Positions 1-6,886 are shown, counted from the first letter of the stretch. The stretch is DNA of 9,321 nucleotides from CAIODY01 sp041192505 (GCA_041192505.1 JBEEMV010000015.1:1-9321); one strand, 5' to 3'. Program-made: numbers and translations. Notes: generated by a model not told the origin, from the sequence alone.

Positions 1-123
1 AAAGGCGATATGAAAACGCAATATCCAGCCGTTAAAACGGTAATGGATATATTGCAAAAACAGAATGTAAACCAATTTAGTTTAATTACCAATTTAGAGG
101 CAAATCCTTTAACTAAAAAATAA
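1..123 (+). CDS. exbD: ExbD/TolR family protein, C-terminal end only (5' partial)
   Basis: The window opens inside a gene. Frame 1 reads 40 codons (KGDMKTQYPAVKTVMDILQK... ending NPLTKK) and stops with TAA at 121-123. The pattern KGD, then YP.VK.V.D.LQ....N.F.LITNLE, is the periplasmic tail seen in Bacteroidota ExbD proteins; the membrane segment and its essential Asp lie upstream of the window. ExbD works with ExbB in the inner membrane to convert proton-motive force into movement of TonB. Only 4 nt separate its stop from a second exbD, so the two are surely co-transcribed. The expected exbB would lie further upstream and is not visible. The call rests on a short fragment plus very strong context. 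Confidence 0.8.
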   Translation, partial: KGDMKTQYPAVKTVMDILQKQNVNQFSLITNLEANPLTKK

Positions 124-127
124 AATT

Positions 128-667
128 ATGGCAGAAGTAAATACAGGGGGAGGAAAGAAAAGCTCCCCACGGGTTGATATGACTCCAATGGTTGATTTAG
201 GATTTTTGTTAGTTACCTTTTTTATGGTTACCACTACTTTTAGTAAGCCTATGGTAATGGAATTGGGTATGCCCGATAAAATTCAAGATAAAACTAAACA
301 GCTTCCAGTTAAAAATTCAAGAGCTATTACTTTAATATTAGGAAGCGATAATCGTGTGTTTTATTATTTAGGTACTGGTGAAAATCCAGAAGAAACTAAA
401 ATTGAAGTTGGCTATTTTAACGATGGTAAAAAAAGTATTCGTCAGGCTATTTTAAGAAGAAAAGAAGAAGTGGCTTCAAACCCAAATCTTTCAGCTAAAG
501 AACGAGCTGATGGAGCAGTGGTTTTAATAAAACCTGATGAAAAAAGTAATTACAAAAATGTAGTAGATATTTTAGATGAAATGAAAATTTGCGACATTAA
601 AGTATACGCTATCGTTGATATATCTAAACCAGAAAAAGAAATGATTCAAAATGTAGCTGTTGAATAA
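128..667 (+). CDS. exbD: ExbD/TolR family biopolymer transport protein (second exbD)
   Basis: This 179-residue inner-membrane protein has a short basic cytoplasmic N-terminus (GGGKKSSPR), one membrane helix at about residues 21-38, and a periplasmic domain. The ExbD signature VDMTPMVDLGFLLVTFFM is intact. Asp23 sits at the position of the proton-conducting Asp25 of E. coli ExbD. ExbD forms the TonB-energising motor with ExbB. The protein is longer than E. coli ExbD (about 141 residues); the extra length is in the periplasmic part, about residues 45-130. The C-terminus keeps the family pattern (YKNVVDILDEMKICDIKVYAIVD). Start chosen: ATG at 128, 4 nt after the first exbD, with an A-rich leader and no clear Shine-Dalgarno, as usual in this phylum. 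tonB follows after 39 nt. Two different ExbD proteins in tandem is a familiar Bacteroidota layout, possibly giving a mixed ExbD complex (inference). Confidence 0.93.
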   Translation: MAEVNTGGGKKSSPRVDMTPMVDLGFLLVTFFMVTTTFSKPMVMELGMPDKIQDKTKQLPVKNSRAITLILGSDNRVFYYLGTGENPEETKIEVGYFNDGKKSIRQAILRRKEEVASNPNLSAKERADGAVVLIKPDEKSNYKNVVDILDEMKICDIKVYAIVDISKPEKEMIQNVAVE

Positions 668-706
668 TAGCTGTATTTAATTTTCAATAAAATCAAATTC
701 AAAAAC

Positions 707-1507
707 ATGGATTTAAACAAAATAAAAAATGCTGATTTAAACGATATTGTGTTCGATGGTCGCAATAAAGTTTATGGTGCATACTTCTTACGCCGAGTGT
801 ATGATAAGCACGTAGCTCGTGGTTTTATCATTTCATTTATTACGTTTGCATTATGCTTAGCTGGACCGGTAATTTGGAAAAAAATATTTAAGGATGCCCC
901 AATCGAAAAACAAAAAGTAAGTTTGGTTGATTTGGCTAATATTAAACCGCCGCCACCAGTTGATCCTAAAACACCACCACCACCACCGCCACCACCGCCG
1001 CCACCTTTAAAAGCGACTATAAAATTTACGCCGCCTGTAATTAAAAAGGATGAGGAAGTGCATGAAGATCCACCTAAACAAGAGGAAATTCAGAAAGTGG
1101 TAATTAGCGATAAAACGCAAGAAGGTAATAAAGATGGTGTTGATCAATTAGAGGTTGATCCAGGTATTGGTAAAGAAGTAGATGCAAAGCCAACCATTTT
1201 TACATTTGTTGAGCAAATGCCAGCTTACCCAGGTGGTGAAGATGCTATGCAGGAATTTTTAGGTTCAAATATTAAATATCCAGCAAGAGCAAGAGAAAAT
1301 CAAACCGAGGGTAAAGTGGTATTAACATTTGTAGTTAATGAAACGGGTGCAATTGGTGATATTAGAATATTAAGAGATATTGGTGATGGTTGCGGTCAGG
1401 CAGCTGTTGATGCAGTAAAGAAAATGAAAAATTGGGTTCCGGGTAAGCAAAATGGAAAACCAGTACAAGTTCAATTTACTTTACCTGTTCAAATGTCATT
1501 ACAATAA
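707..1507 (+). CDS. tonB: TonB energy transducer
   Basis: This 266-residue protein couples the ExbB/ExbD motor to TonB-dependent (including SusC-type) outer-membrane transporters. Visible parts in order: a cytoplasmic N-terminus with the Bacteroidota-type stretch DGRNKVYGAYFLRR (residues 17-30); one membrane anchor at about 38-57; a proline-rich periplasm-spanning region with PPPP at 81-84, an 11-proline run at 90-100 and further Pro/Lys/Glu-rich sequence to about 165; and a C-terminal TonB domain at about 168-263. That domain contains MPAYPGGEDAMQEFL, the YPARARE motif (191-197), EGKVVLTFVVNETG and W.PG...GKPV. The long cytoplasmic N-terminus ahead of the anchor differs from E. coli TonB but is normal in this phylum. 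It is the last gene of the operon, since a strong terminator follows 23 nt downstream. Confidence 0.95.
   Translation: MDLNKIKNADLNDIVFDGRNKVYGAYFLRRVYDKHVARGFIISFITFALCLAGPVIWKKIFKDAPIEKQKVSLVDLANIKPPPPVDPKTPPPPPPPPPPPLKATIKFTPPVIKKDEEVHEDPPKQEEIQKVVISDKTQEGNKDGVDQLEVDPGIGKEVDAKPTIFTFVEQMPAYPGGEDAMQEFLGSNIKYPARARENQTEGKVVLTFVVNETGAIGDIRILRDIGDGCGQAAVDAVKKMKNWVPGKQNGKPVQVQFTLPVQMSLQ
974..1006 (+). repeat. CCN trinucleotide tract encoding 11 consecutive prolines in TonB
   Basis: Eleven Pro codons in a row (cca x4, ccg, cca x2, ccg x2, cca, cct) form a GC-rich, near-perfect trinucleotide repeat inside an otherwise AT-rich gene. It builds the rigid spacer of TonB. A repeat like this can change length by whole codons through replication slippage without a frameshift. 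Confidence 0.85.
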
Positions 1508-1530
1508 ATTTTCAAAAAAATTAATAATTT

Positions 1531-1570
1531 AAAAGGTTGGTTTAGCAATAAACCAGCCTTTTTATTTTTT
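1531..1570 (+). terminator. Intrinsic terminator of the exbD-exbD-tonB operon
   Basis: The hairpin has left arm AAGGTTGGTTTA (1533-1544), loop GCAA (1545-1548, a GNRA tetraloop) and right arm TAAACCAGCCTT (1549-1560). All 12 positions pair, with one G-T wobble, and A-T pairs extend the stem to 1531-1562. A T-rich run (TTTATTTTTT, 1561-1570) follows at once. It lies 23 nt after the tonB stop and before the next gene on the same strand, so it should separate the two transcription units. Confidence 0.92.
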
Positions 1571-1600
1571 ACATTAATTAATATTTATTTGTTTTAAAGC

Positions 1601-2083
1601 ATGAATTTTAAACAAAAAATCTATTCCCACTTTTTACAATTAGCTACTGAAAAAGTAACCTTATTGCAAACTCGATTAAACGATTTAAAAGAAAGTGGCG
1701 CCAATGAAACTAAAAGCACTGCAGGCGATAAACATGAAACTGCTTTGGCAATGGTACAAATTGAGCAAGCCAATATTCGTGAACAATTGAAAGAAGCTTT
1801 GGCACAAAAAACTATTTTAGAAAAAATAAGTCCTGCCATTTCTCCCTCTCTTTTGGAGAGGGTTGGGGTGAGGTTATCCAACAAAATAATAAATGGTAGT
1901 TTAGTAAAAACCAACAACGGTTATTTTTTTGTGAGCGTTGCATTGGGCAAAGTAACGATTGAAAGTGTTGCTGTTATTGCACTTTCACCACAATCGCCTT
2001 TGGGATTAAAATTGATAGGATTGAAAGTAGGAGAGGAGGCTGAAATAAACGGCAATAAATATTTAGTGGAAGAAATCGAATAA
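1601..2083 (+). CDS. GreA/GreB-like transcript-cleavage factor homologue with an in-frame palindromic repeat
   Basis: This 160-residue cytosolic protein resembles the short GreA/GreB-related proteins common in Bacteroidota, which I recall often being misannotated as 3-oxoacyl-ACP synthases. Residues 1-75 should form a helical hairpin. Its tip sequence, ANETKSTAGDKHET (34-47), carries Glu36, Asp43 and Glu46, which could act like the acidic tip of GreA in the RNA polymerase secondary channel (inference). Residues about 96-160 match the GreA/GreB C-terminal domain: GSLVKTNNGYFFVSV, then SPLGLKLIGLKVGEEAEINGN. Between the two parts, residues about 81-92 (SPSLLERVGVRL) are encoded by a repeat also found elsewhere in the window, so the protein is probably about a dozen residues longer than relatives. 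It starts at ATG 1601 after the tonB terminator; no convincing promoter is visible. It faces the helicase gene convergently. Confidence 0.72.
   Translation: MNFKQKIYSHFLQLATEKVTLLQTRLNDLKESGANETKSTAGDKHETALAMVQIEQANIREQLKEALAQKTILEKISPAISPSLLERVGVRLSNKIINGSLVKTNNGYFFVSVALGKVTIESVAVIALSPQSPLGLKLIGLKVGEEAEINGNKYLVEEIE
1842..1875 (+). repeat. Palindromic repeat, copy A (inside the GreA-like gene, in frame)
   Basis: The arms are 1844-1851 and 1855-1862 (ccctctct / ggagaggg, one G-T wobble) around a TTT loop, followed by the asymmetric tail ttggggtgaggtt (1863-1875). It matches copy C, read on its opposite strand, at 31 of 34 positions. It is read through by the host gene as SPSLLERVGVR. The G-rich tail stands out from the AT-rich surroundings. 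The 7-mer aaaataa flanks it at 1823-1829 and 1883-1889; this might be a duplication scar, but could be chance in AT-rich DNA. Confidence 0.85.
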
Positions 2084-2141
2084 TAAACTTGAGTTCTTTT
2101 TCAACTTTCTATAGCATGTTATTTGTTCGCTTGCTTGATGT

Positions 2142-2167
2142 CATAGTGAGCCTGTCGAACTACTATG
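2142..2167. repeat. Short repeat-like element with tgagcctgtcgaa core and flanking inverted repeat
   Basis: The core tgagcctgtcgaa (2147-2159; ttcgacaggctca on the other strand) is flanked by catagt (2142-2147) and its exact reverse complement actatg (2162-2167). From memory, ttcgacaggctca is a frequent dispersed word in Bacteroidota genomes, but only one copy is in this window. It sits between two convergent genes, a usual place for REP-like elements. A role as a dispersed repeat or transcription-end structure is inferred. Confidence 0.5.
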
Positions 2168-2180
2168 TGCCCTTGTATTC

Positions 2181-2219
2181 AAGTCCTTCTCCTTTGGAGA
2201 AGGATTTAAGATGAGGTTT
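2181..2219 (+). repeat. Palindromic repeat, copy B (intergenic, between convergent genes)
   Basis: Perfect 9-bp arms tccttctcc (2184-2192) and ggagaagga (2196-2204) surround a TTT loop. Further pairs extend the stem to 2181-2207 with one G-T wobble. The tail tttaagatgaggttt (2205-2219) is a diverged, one-base-longer version of the tail in copies A and C. It is the only copy in the window outside a gene. Lying between the 3' ends of the GreA-like and helicase genes, the hairpin could also stop or protect transcripts, but no good U-tract follows on either strand. Confidence 0.8.
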
Positions 2220-2272
2220 GAAAACTATGTTGCTATGTGGTAAAATTTTATTGGCTGTTTGCGTTTTAAAAC

Positions 2273-4162
2273 TCACAATTCAAATTCCCAAACCGTTCTA
2301 TAATTTCCATGCGTTTCGATGTAAGTAAGAAACGAATTATAAAATGCATCGCCACCAATGGTGGCACTATCGCCAATCACAAATAATTGTTCTTTTGCTC
2401 TGGTAATCGCCACATTCATGCGCCGATAATCTTTCAAAAATCCAATATCATTATCCTCATTGCTTCTAACTAATGAAAGAATAATTGTTTCCTTTTCTTG
2501 CCCTTGAAAACTATCAATGGTGCTGATTCGCATGTTGGGTAATATTTCTTTTGCTGCAGCTACTTGCCCTGAATATGGCGAAATCACTGCTGTTTCGGCA
2601 GGATTCAAATTTTCAGTTTCCATCAATTTTTGAATCAATCGCAGTTCGCCTTCGTTTTGCAAACTCGTTCCATCATTACCTTTTGTTTCATTAAATCCCG
2701 AACCAGCTGTGTCAATAAAACAAATGTGGTTGCTTTTGCCATTGCCAAGGTCAGTGTCTTCACTAACCTTTACAGCTGTTTTTAATTTCCCTTCATAAAA
2801 ATAATTACTCGAAAATTGAGCAATAGATTCCCTCATTCTATATTGTGTATCTAACAAAAAAACTTGTGGCACTTTTGTAAAACTGACTTCTAAAATAGAA
2901 CGATTGAAACCTGATTTCATCGCTTCTCTGCTCAACACAGTAGGTGGTAATTGCAAATGGTCGCCAGCCAAAACAATTTTTTCGGCAAACGGAAAGATGC
3001 ACCAAGCAAGCGGTTCGAGGCATTGCCCTGCTTCATCAATCACAACTGTTTGAAATTTTATTTTACTAATTTTTGAATCGTACAAACCGATTGGTGTTCC
3101 TAAAATCACATCCGCTTCTTCATACAATTTTTGTTCGTTGTAAGCTTGAATGTTTTTTATTTCGCTGCGAATATTTTTCACTTCTTTAAATAACAAATTG
3201 CGTTGTTCTCTTTCCGCTTTACCAAAACTTCGTTTGTATTTTAAAGCCATTCGGCGAAATTGTTCGGCTCTAATTTTTAGTTCTTTAATTTCTTTTTGTT
3301 GTTGGCTGTTTGCCAACCTTCCTTCGGGTGTGTGTTTAAAAATTGTTTCATCTACTTTACTTGAATTACCTACACGAAGTATCTTCAAACCTTGTGCTAT
3401 CAATCCTTTGGCAATATTATCAACAGCAGTGTTGCTGGGTGCTGACACCAATATTTTTTCTTCTTTTTTTACTAATTGAAAAATGGCTTCTACCAAAGTT
3501 GTTGTTTTTCCAGTGCCAGGCGGACCATGCACAATCGTCATTTCTTCATTTTCAATAATTGCGTTGACGGCTTGTTGTTGGCTTTCATTTAAGCGAATAT
3601 TTTTGAAAGAAAACCTCACCCCATCCCTCTCCAAAGGAGAGGGCGAAATGATAGACCTCACTCCAACCATCTCCGAAGGAGAGGGAGTAGTGGTATGAAT
3701 TTTATCAAACAATTTAAACAGCGGTTTATTGCTTTCTAAATTATTCAACACCTCTTTCATGATGGATGTAGTGTGTTGGTCGGGTGCTAATTTGATGCCT
3801 ACGCCTGCATCTTCAATCCAATCAGGAAAATCAGGAGCGAACAAGCGAAACTCCCCACTTCTTCCTTCTAAATTTATCAAAATTCCTTTCACAGGTTGTT
3901 CGCCATTGATAAAACATTCAATTGCAGTTCCATCTCTAAAGCGATTAGTTTCAGCAGGAAAATTTAATCTAAAACTGATTTCAGGATAATCAGCATAGCC
4001 AAATGTTTTTCGAGTAACTACAATTGGATGCAACGCCAAACCTTCTGCTTTTAAGGCTTTCAAGCTTTGTTGTTGGTCGAGGCTATATCGTTTTATTTCT
4101 TCGGCTTCTTCTAAATTAATACATTGAATTAGCTTTTGAATGTGTGGGTGTGTAATCGGCAT
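2273..4162 (-). CDS. SF1 DNA/RNA helicase, SMUBP2/IGHMBP2 type, with two in-frame palindromic repeats
   Basis: This 629-residue cytosolic ATP-dependent helicase belongs to the UPF1-like SF1 group (SMUBP2/IGHMBP2, often listed as putative DNA helicase). Motifs: Q-motif region LNESQQQAV (191-199); Walker A GPPGTGKT (213-220); motif Ia SAPSNTAVDNI (240-250); Walker B DEAGQ (376-380); motif III LAGDHLQLPP (398-407); motif IV LDTQYRM (437-443); motif V STIDSFQGQE (547-556); motif VI RRMNVAITRAK (580-590). All are intact. A helical Lys/Arg-rich insert (about 283-345) lies between motifs Ia and II, as in relatives. Residues about 158-184, between the N-terminal domain and the helicase core, come from two tandem copies of a palindromic repeat, a place likely to tolerate extra residues. 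ATG 4162 follows the stop of the upstream secreted-protein gene by 18 nt, so co-transcription is likely. Its substrate and pathway cannot be told from sequence. Confidence 0.93.
   Translation of the reverse strand: MPITHPHIQKLIQCINLEEAEEIKRYSLDQQQSLKALKAEGLALHPIVVTRKTFGYADYPEISFRLNFPAETNRFRDGTAIECFINGEQPVKGILINLEGRSGEFRLFAPDFPDWIEDAGVGIKLAPDQHTTSIMKEVLNNLESNKPLFKLFDKIHTTTPSPSEMVGVRSIISPSPLERDGVRFSFKNIRLNESQQQAVNAIIENEEMTIVHGPPGTGKTTTLVEAIFQLVKKEEKILVSAPSNTAVDNIAKGLIAQGLKILRVGNSSKVDETIFKHTPEGRLANSQQQKEIKELKIRAEQFRRMALKYKRSFGKAEREQRNLLFKEVKNIRSEIKNIQAYNEQKLYEEADVILGTPIGLYDSKISKIKFQTVVIDEAGQCLEPLAWCIFPFAEKIVLAGDHLQLPPTVLSREAMKSGFNRSILEVSFTKVPQVFLLDTQYRMRESIAQFSSNYFYEGKLKTAVKVSEDTDLGNGKSNHICFIDTAGSGFNETKGNDGTSLQNEGELRLIQKLMETENLNPAETAVISPYSGQVAAAKEILPNMRISTIDSFQGQEKETIILSLVRSNEDNDIGFLKDYRRMNVAITRAKEQLFVIGDSATIGGDAFYNSFLTYIETHGNYRTVWEFEL
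3612..3645 (-). repeat. Palindromic repeat, copy C (inside the helicase gene, in frame)
   Basis: Perfect 8-bp arms ccctctcc (3625-3632) and ggagaggg (3636-3643) surround an AAA loop, with the asymmetric part aacctcacccca at 3612-3623. On the minus strand, the coding strand here, it has the same polarity as copy A in its own gene. It is translated as SPSPLERDGVRF (residues about 173-184). It matches copy A at 31 of 34 positions. Confidence 0.88.
3655..3687 (-). repeat. Palindromic repeat, copy D (tandem with copy C in the helicase gene)
   Basis: Arms 3667-3674 (ccatctcc) and 3678-3685 (ggagaggg) pair at 7 of 8 positions around a GAA loop, with asymmetric part acctcactcca at 3655-3665. It lies exactly 42 nt (14 codons) from copy C, so it has the same frame and orientation. 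It is translated as TPSPSEMVGVRS (residues about 159-170). It matches copy A at 29 of 33 positions and copy C at 28 of 33, so it is not a recent exact duplicate of its neighbour. Confidence 0.83.
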
Positions 4163-4180
4163 TCTTAATTTTAATATTCT

Positions 4181-6886
4181 CTATCTAATCAATTCAATAA
4201 AACCTGTTAATGGAGTTTTATTTTTTACAATTCCGTTTACTCGTATTTCGTAAACATAACATACATAATAATATTGCGAAGCATCCATTTCTTTTCCATT
4301 GCTTTTTCCATCCCAGCCTATATTTGCATCTTCTGTATAAAAAATTTGGCTACCCCATTTGTTGTAAATTTTTAGTTCAATATGGTCAACAAATCGATAG
4401 GGTAAAAACGGATGAAACAAATCATTTTTGCCATCGCCATTTGGGGTAAATGTATTGGGTAAAATATAAATTGGGCAATTGTCTTTACATACAATATTGC
4501 TAAACTTACTTTCATTACCTGCCGAATCAATAGTTGTAATGGCATAACAACCTGCTACAGAATTATTGTAAGAATGATTGAAACTTGTATTGGTGGCTGG
4601 CGAAATACTATCAATTTTTATTAATGGCAACGAATCTGTAGTTGAATAATAAACGTAATATTTTTTTACATCATTATCATCGCAAAGCGTATTAGGATTT
4701 ATCCAAGTAAGATGATTTTGAATTGATGCATCATTATTAGGCGTAGCAGCATTTTCACAATCATTTTGTACTGATAATGTAGTGATACATGGCGCAGTGG
4801 TATCATGTGGTATGGCGCAAGAAATTTCAGATAAATTTATAGTTGTATAATTAAAATTAGGAGCTGTAAAAAAGCCCTTACTTTTTATATAATAACAATA
4901 AAGGCTATCATTAATTAAATTCCAATTGGTAAACAAATGGTTATTGGTAATTGCCATCGAATCAAATAAACCTGAAATTTTATTGTACTTAAAAATAACA
5001 AACGTATCGTTTACCCAAGGCACAGTTTCGCTCCATTTTAAAATAATTTTTTTCTCAGCACCAATAGCATCTAAATACACTGATGATGCTATGTCTGTTG
5101 AGCCAATACTATCGTTTTTATTATTTGCAAAAAATCTTATTTGATAAAAATGTTTATCATTTCGGGTATCAATATTTTGATGATTAAACGAAGTATCAGT
5201 GGGTAATTGAATTTGATGAAACGAGTTGAAAGTTTTGGTTGTTACTTTTGTGTTTATCGAATTATTTTTTGTTCCATGATACAATTCAAAAGTATAAGGT
5301 GGTGTATGAATTAAAGTATCAAAATCGAAAACACTTGGTTTGCTCCATCTTACAAAAACTTCGCCCACAGCAGGATTGGTTTGAACAACACTTACGTTAA
5401 TAATTACGGGCACATCTAATTTTAATGAAGCACAAGCTTGCAAAGAAGGCGCACTGCTAAATGCATTGTATGGCTGACCGCTTGGAGCTAAATCATTAAA
5501 CTCGGCAACTATTTTATACGAATAAGTTTGCCCACGAACTACATTGAAGTCATCAATATTATATGCTGAAATTTTATTAGCTATCATTTGATAATTAGTG
5601 CCACTTAAATTTTGCTGGCAAGAATCTATTGGTTCAAATTCGCAACCAATTTTTCGCCAAACTGAAAAGTATTTAAATTTTGGTGAAGAAGAACATGAAT
5701 AAAGCGATTGCCAGCTTACATGAATGTGTTGTTGAACTTGCACAGCTACTACGTTTTGTGGCGGTGGTGGTAATAAAAAAATACGCCATGTATAATTATC
5801 ATTTAATGAATTATTGCTGCAACTACCATCAAATGGAATTGAATCTACAACTCTGAATACGACTTGATAAAATTGTGGGCGAATATCATTACAGTCGGTT
5901 TGCCATGTAAAAGTACCCGTTACATTTGTTGATGGTGGCGATGTTGTAAAAGATGCAGGATGCGAAACGATACTGTTGAAAGGGGCGCCATTGGCTGTTA
6001 AATTCAATAATTGAGTATTATCAATATCGGTTGCTGATATTTGTTGTGTAATAGTTTGTCCTGCGTAAATGCATATATCATTAATGTTTTGAAATAGGGG
6101 TTGATGATTGGTATTACAACTAACCAATATTTGCATATCTCGTAATGTTTTGCCTACATATTTCACTTGCCCATTTAATAATTTTCTATATTCCTTTACC
6201 CAGAATGCAATATTAACCATACAACAAGCAGATGGGGTCCAGTTTATTTCACCTGTTTTTGCATTTAATGTTAATCCTTGCGGAAATGTATAGTTTAATG
6301 GTGAAATGCCAACACCACAATTTAACATCGGTGAAGTTAATTCATAGCCCAAGCTATCGCCATCAACATCAAATGCATTTGAATTGTATCGATACGGAAC
6401 ACCCACATGAGCAAAGGTTACAGGCGAATTTAAAAATACTACACTATTATTATAACCTAAAAATTGAGGGTCAGGAAACTCTAATTCACTCTGTAAATAA
6501 AATGCCACATCATCTGAATTGTTAATATTACAAATGCCACCATTTCTATTGCGTTCGCCCCAACAAATAGTGTATTTGCCTGGTCCGGGATAGGTGTGCC
6601 TTGCTGTGTATTGATTTCGAATTATTGAATCGCAAATTGTTAGCGAATCAGTTTTATAAATTGTAGATGAATCGCCATCTCCCCATTTTACATCTTTTAA
6701 TGCATAACGATAAGCTACAGGCGTTGTTGATGTAAATGGATTTTTATTGTAAACTACTATTGTGATTTCATAGGTATTATTTGAAATATGCTTGTACACA
6801 ATTTCGCCAGCACGATTATGTGTTGCAAATATTTTAATTGGCAAACAAAAAAAGCATAGCAACAGAATTATAGCGTATAACTTCAT
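4181..6886 (-). CDS. Secreted multidomain surface protein with type B T9SS sorting domain (CHU_C)
   Basis: This 901-residue exported protein has a Sec signal peptide (MKLYAIILLLCFFC...IFA), probably cleaved after Ala21; no lipobox is seen. The mature N-terminus THNRAGEIVY begins a domain that I recall as recurrent in Bacteroidota surface proteins, with a WGDGDSS turn at 68-74. Cadherin/Ig-like modules follow at about 160-255 (DVDGDSLGYEL, LTLNAKTGEINWTPS) and 260-370. After PPPP (373-376) come about four fibronectin-III-like beta modules to about residue 800. The C-terminus (about 808-901: NTFTPNGDGKNDLF, LKIYNKWGSQIFY, GWDGKSNG, YYYVCYVYE) is the gliding-motility-associated CHU_C domain, the type B signal for type IX secretion. 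No catalytic motif is recognised, so adhesion or a structural role is a guess. It is transcribed away from the polysaccharide genes and followed 18 nt later by the helicase gene. Confidence 0.88.
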   Translation of the reverse strand: MKLYAIILLLCFFCLPIKIFATHNRAGEIVYKHISNNTYEITIVVYNKNPFTSTTPVAYRYALKDVKWGDGDSSTIYKTDSLTICDSIIRNQYTARHTYPGPGKYTICWGERNRNGGICNINNSDDVAFYLQSELEFPDPQFLGYNNSVVFLNSPVTFAHVGVPYRYNSNAFDVDGDSLGYELTSPMLNCGVGISPLNYTFPQGLTLNAKTGEINWTPSACCMVNIAFWVKEYRKLLNGQVKYVGKTLRDMQILVSCNTNHQPLFQNINDICIYAGQTITQQISATDIDNTQLLNLTANGAPFNSIVSHPASFTTSPPSTNVTGTFTWQTDCNDIRPQFYQVVFRVVDSIPFDGSCSNNSLNDNYTWRIFLLPPPPQNVVAVQVQQHIHVSWQSLYSCSSSPKFKYFSVWRKIGCEFEPIDSCQQNLSGTNYQMIANKISAYNIDDFNVVRGQTYSYKIVAEFNDLAPSGQPYNAFSSAPSLQACASLKLDVPVIINVSVVQTNPAVGEVFVRWSKPSVFDFDTLIHTPPYTFELYHGTKNNSINTKVTTKTFNSFHQIQLPTDTSFNHQNIDTRNDKHFYQIRFFANNKNDSIGSTDIASSVYLDAIGAEKKIILKWSETVPWVNDTFVIFKYNKISGLFDSMAITNNHLFTNWNLINDSLYCYYIKSKGFFTAPNFNYTTINLSEISCAIPHDTTAPCITTLSVQNDCENAATPNNDASIQNHLTWINPNTLCDDNDVKKYYVYYSTTDSLPLIKIDSISPATNTSFNHSYNNSVAGCYAITTIDSAGNESKFSNIVCKDNCPIYILPNTFTPNGDGKNDLFHPFLPYRFVDHIELKIYNKWGSQIFYTEDANIGWDGKSNGKEMDASQYYYVCYVYEIRVNGIVKNKTPLTGFIELIR

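Noticed and set aside
1584..1591. TTTATTTG as a -7 promoter box for the GreA-like gene
   Set aside because: It misses the consensus TAnnTTTG at one key base, lies only 9 nt before the ATG and has no -33 partner I could defend.
1621..1917. 98-codon open frame on the minus strand containing LTPTLSKREGE
   Set aside because: It is antisense to the GreA-like gene. It stays open partly because the palindromic repeat is open in most frames, and the rest has no recognisable protein features.
2084..2110. Possible terminator after the GreA-like gene (agtt-ctttttc-aact)
   Set aside because: Only a 4-bp stem with no G-C-rich base, too weak to call.
3612..3687. Two tandem repeats as a small CRISPR array
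   Set aside because: Only two diverged units with internal palindromes, translated within a helicase gene; no spacer-repeat regularity beyond two copies and no cas genes.
3150..3989. Several plus-strand open frames of 71-109 codons across the helicase gene
   Set aside because: They are shadows opposite an intact helicase reading frame with all motifs; their translations resemble no protein family.
4181..6886. Secreted protein as a lipoprotein, because Cys11 and Cys14 lie in the signal sequence
   Set aside because: The residues before these cysteines do not form a lipobox, and a normal signal-peptidase I site (IFA before THN) fits better.
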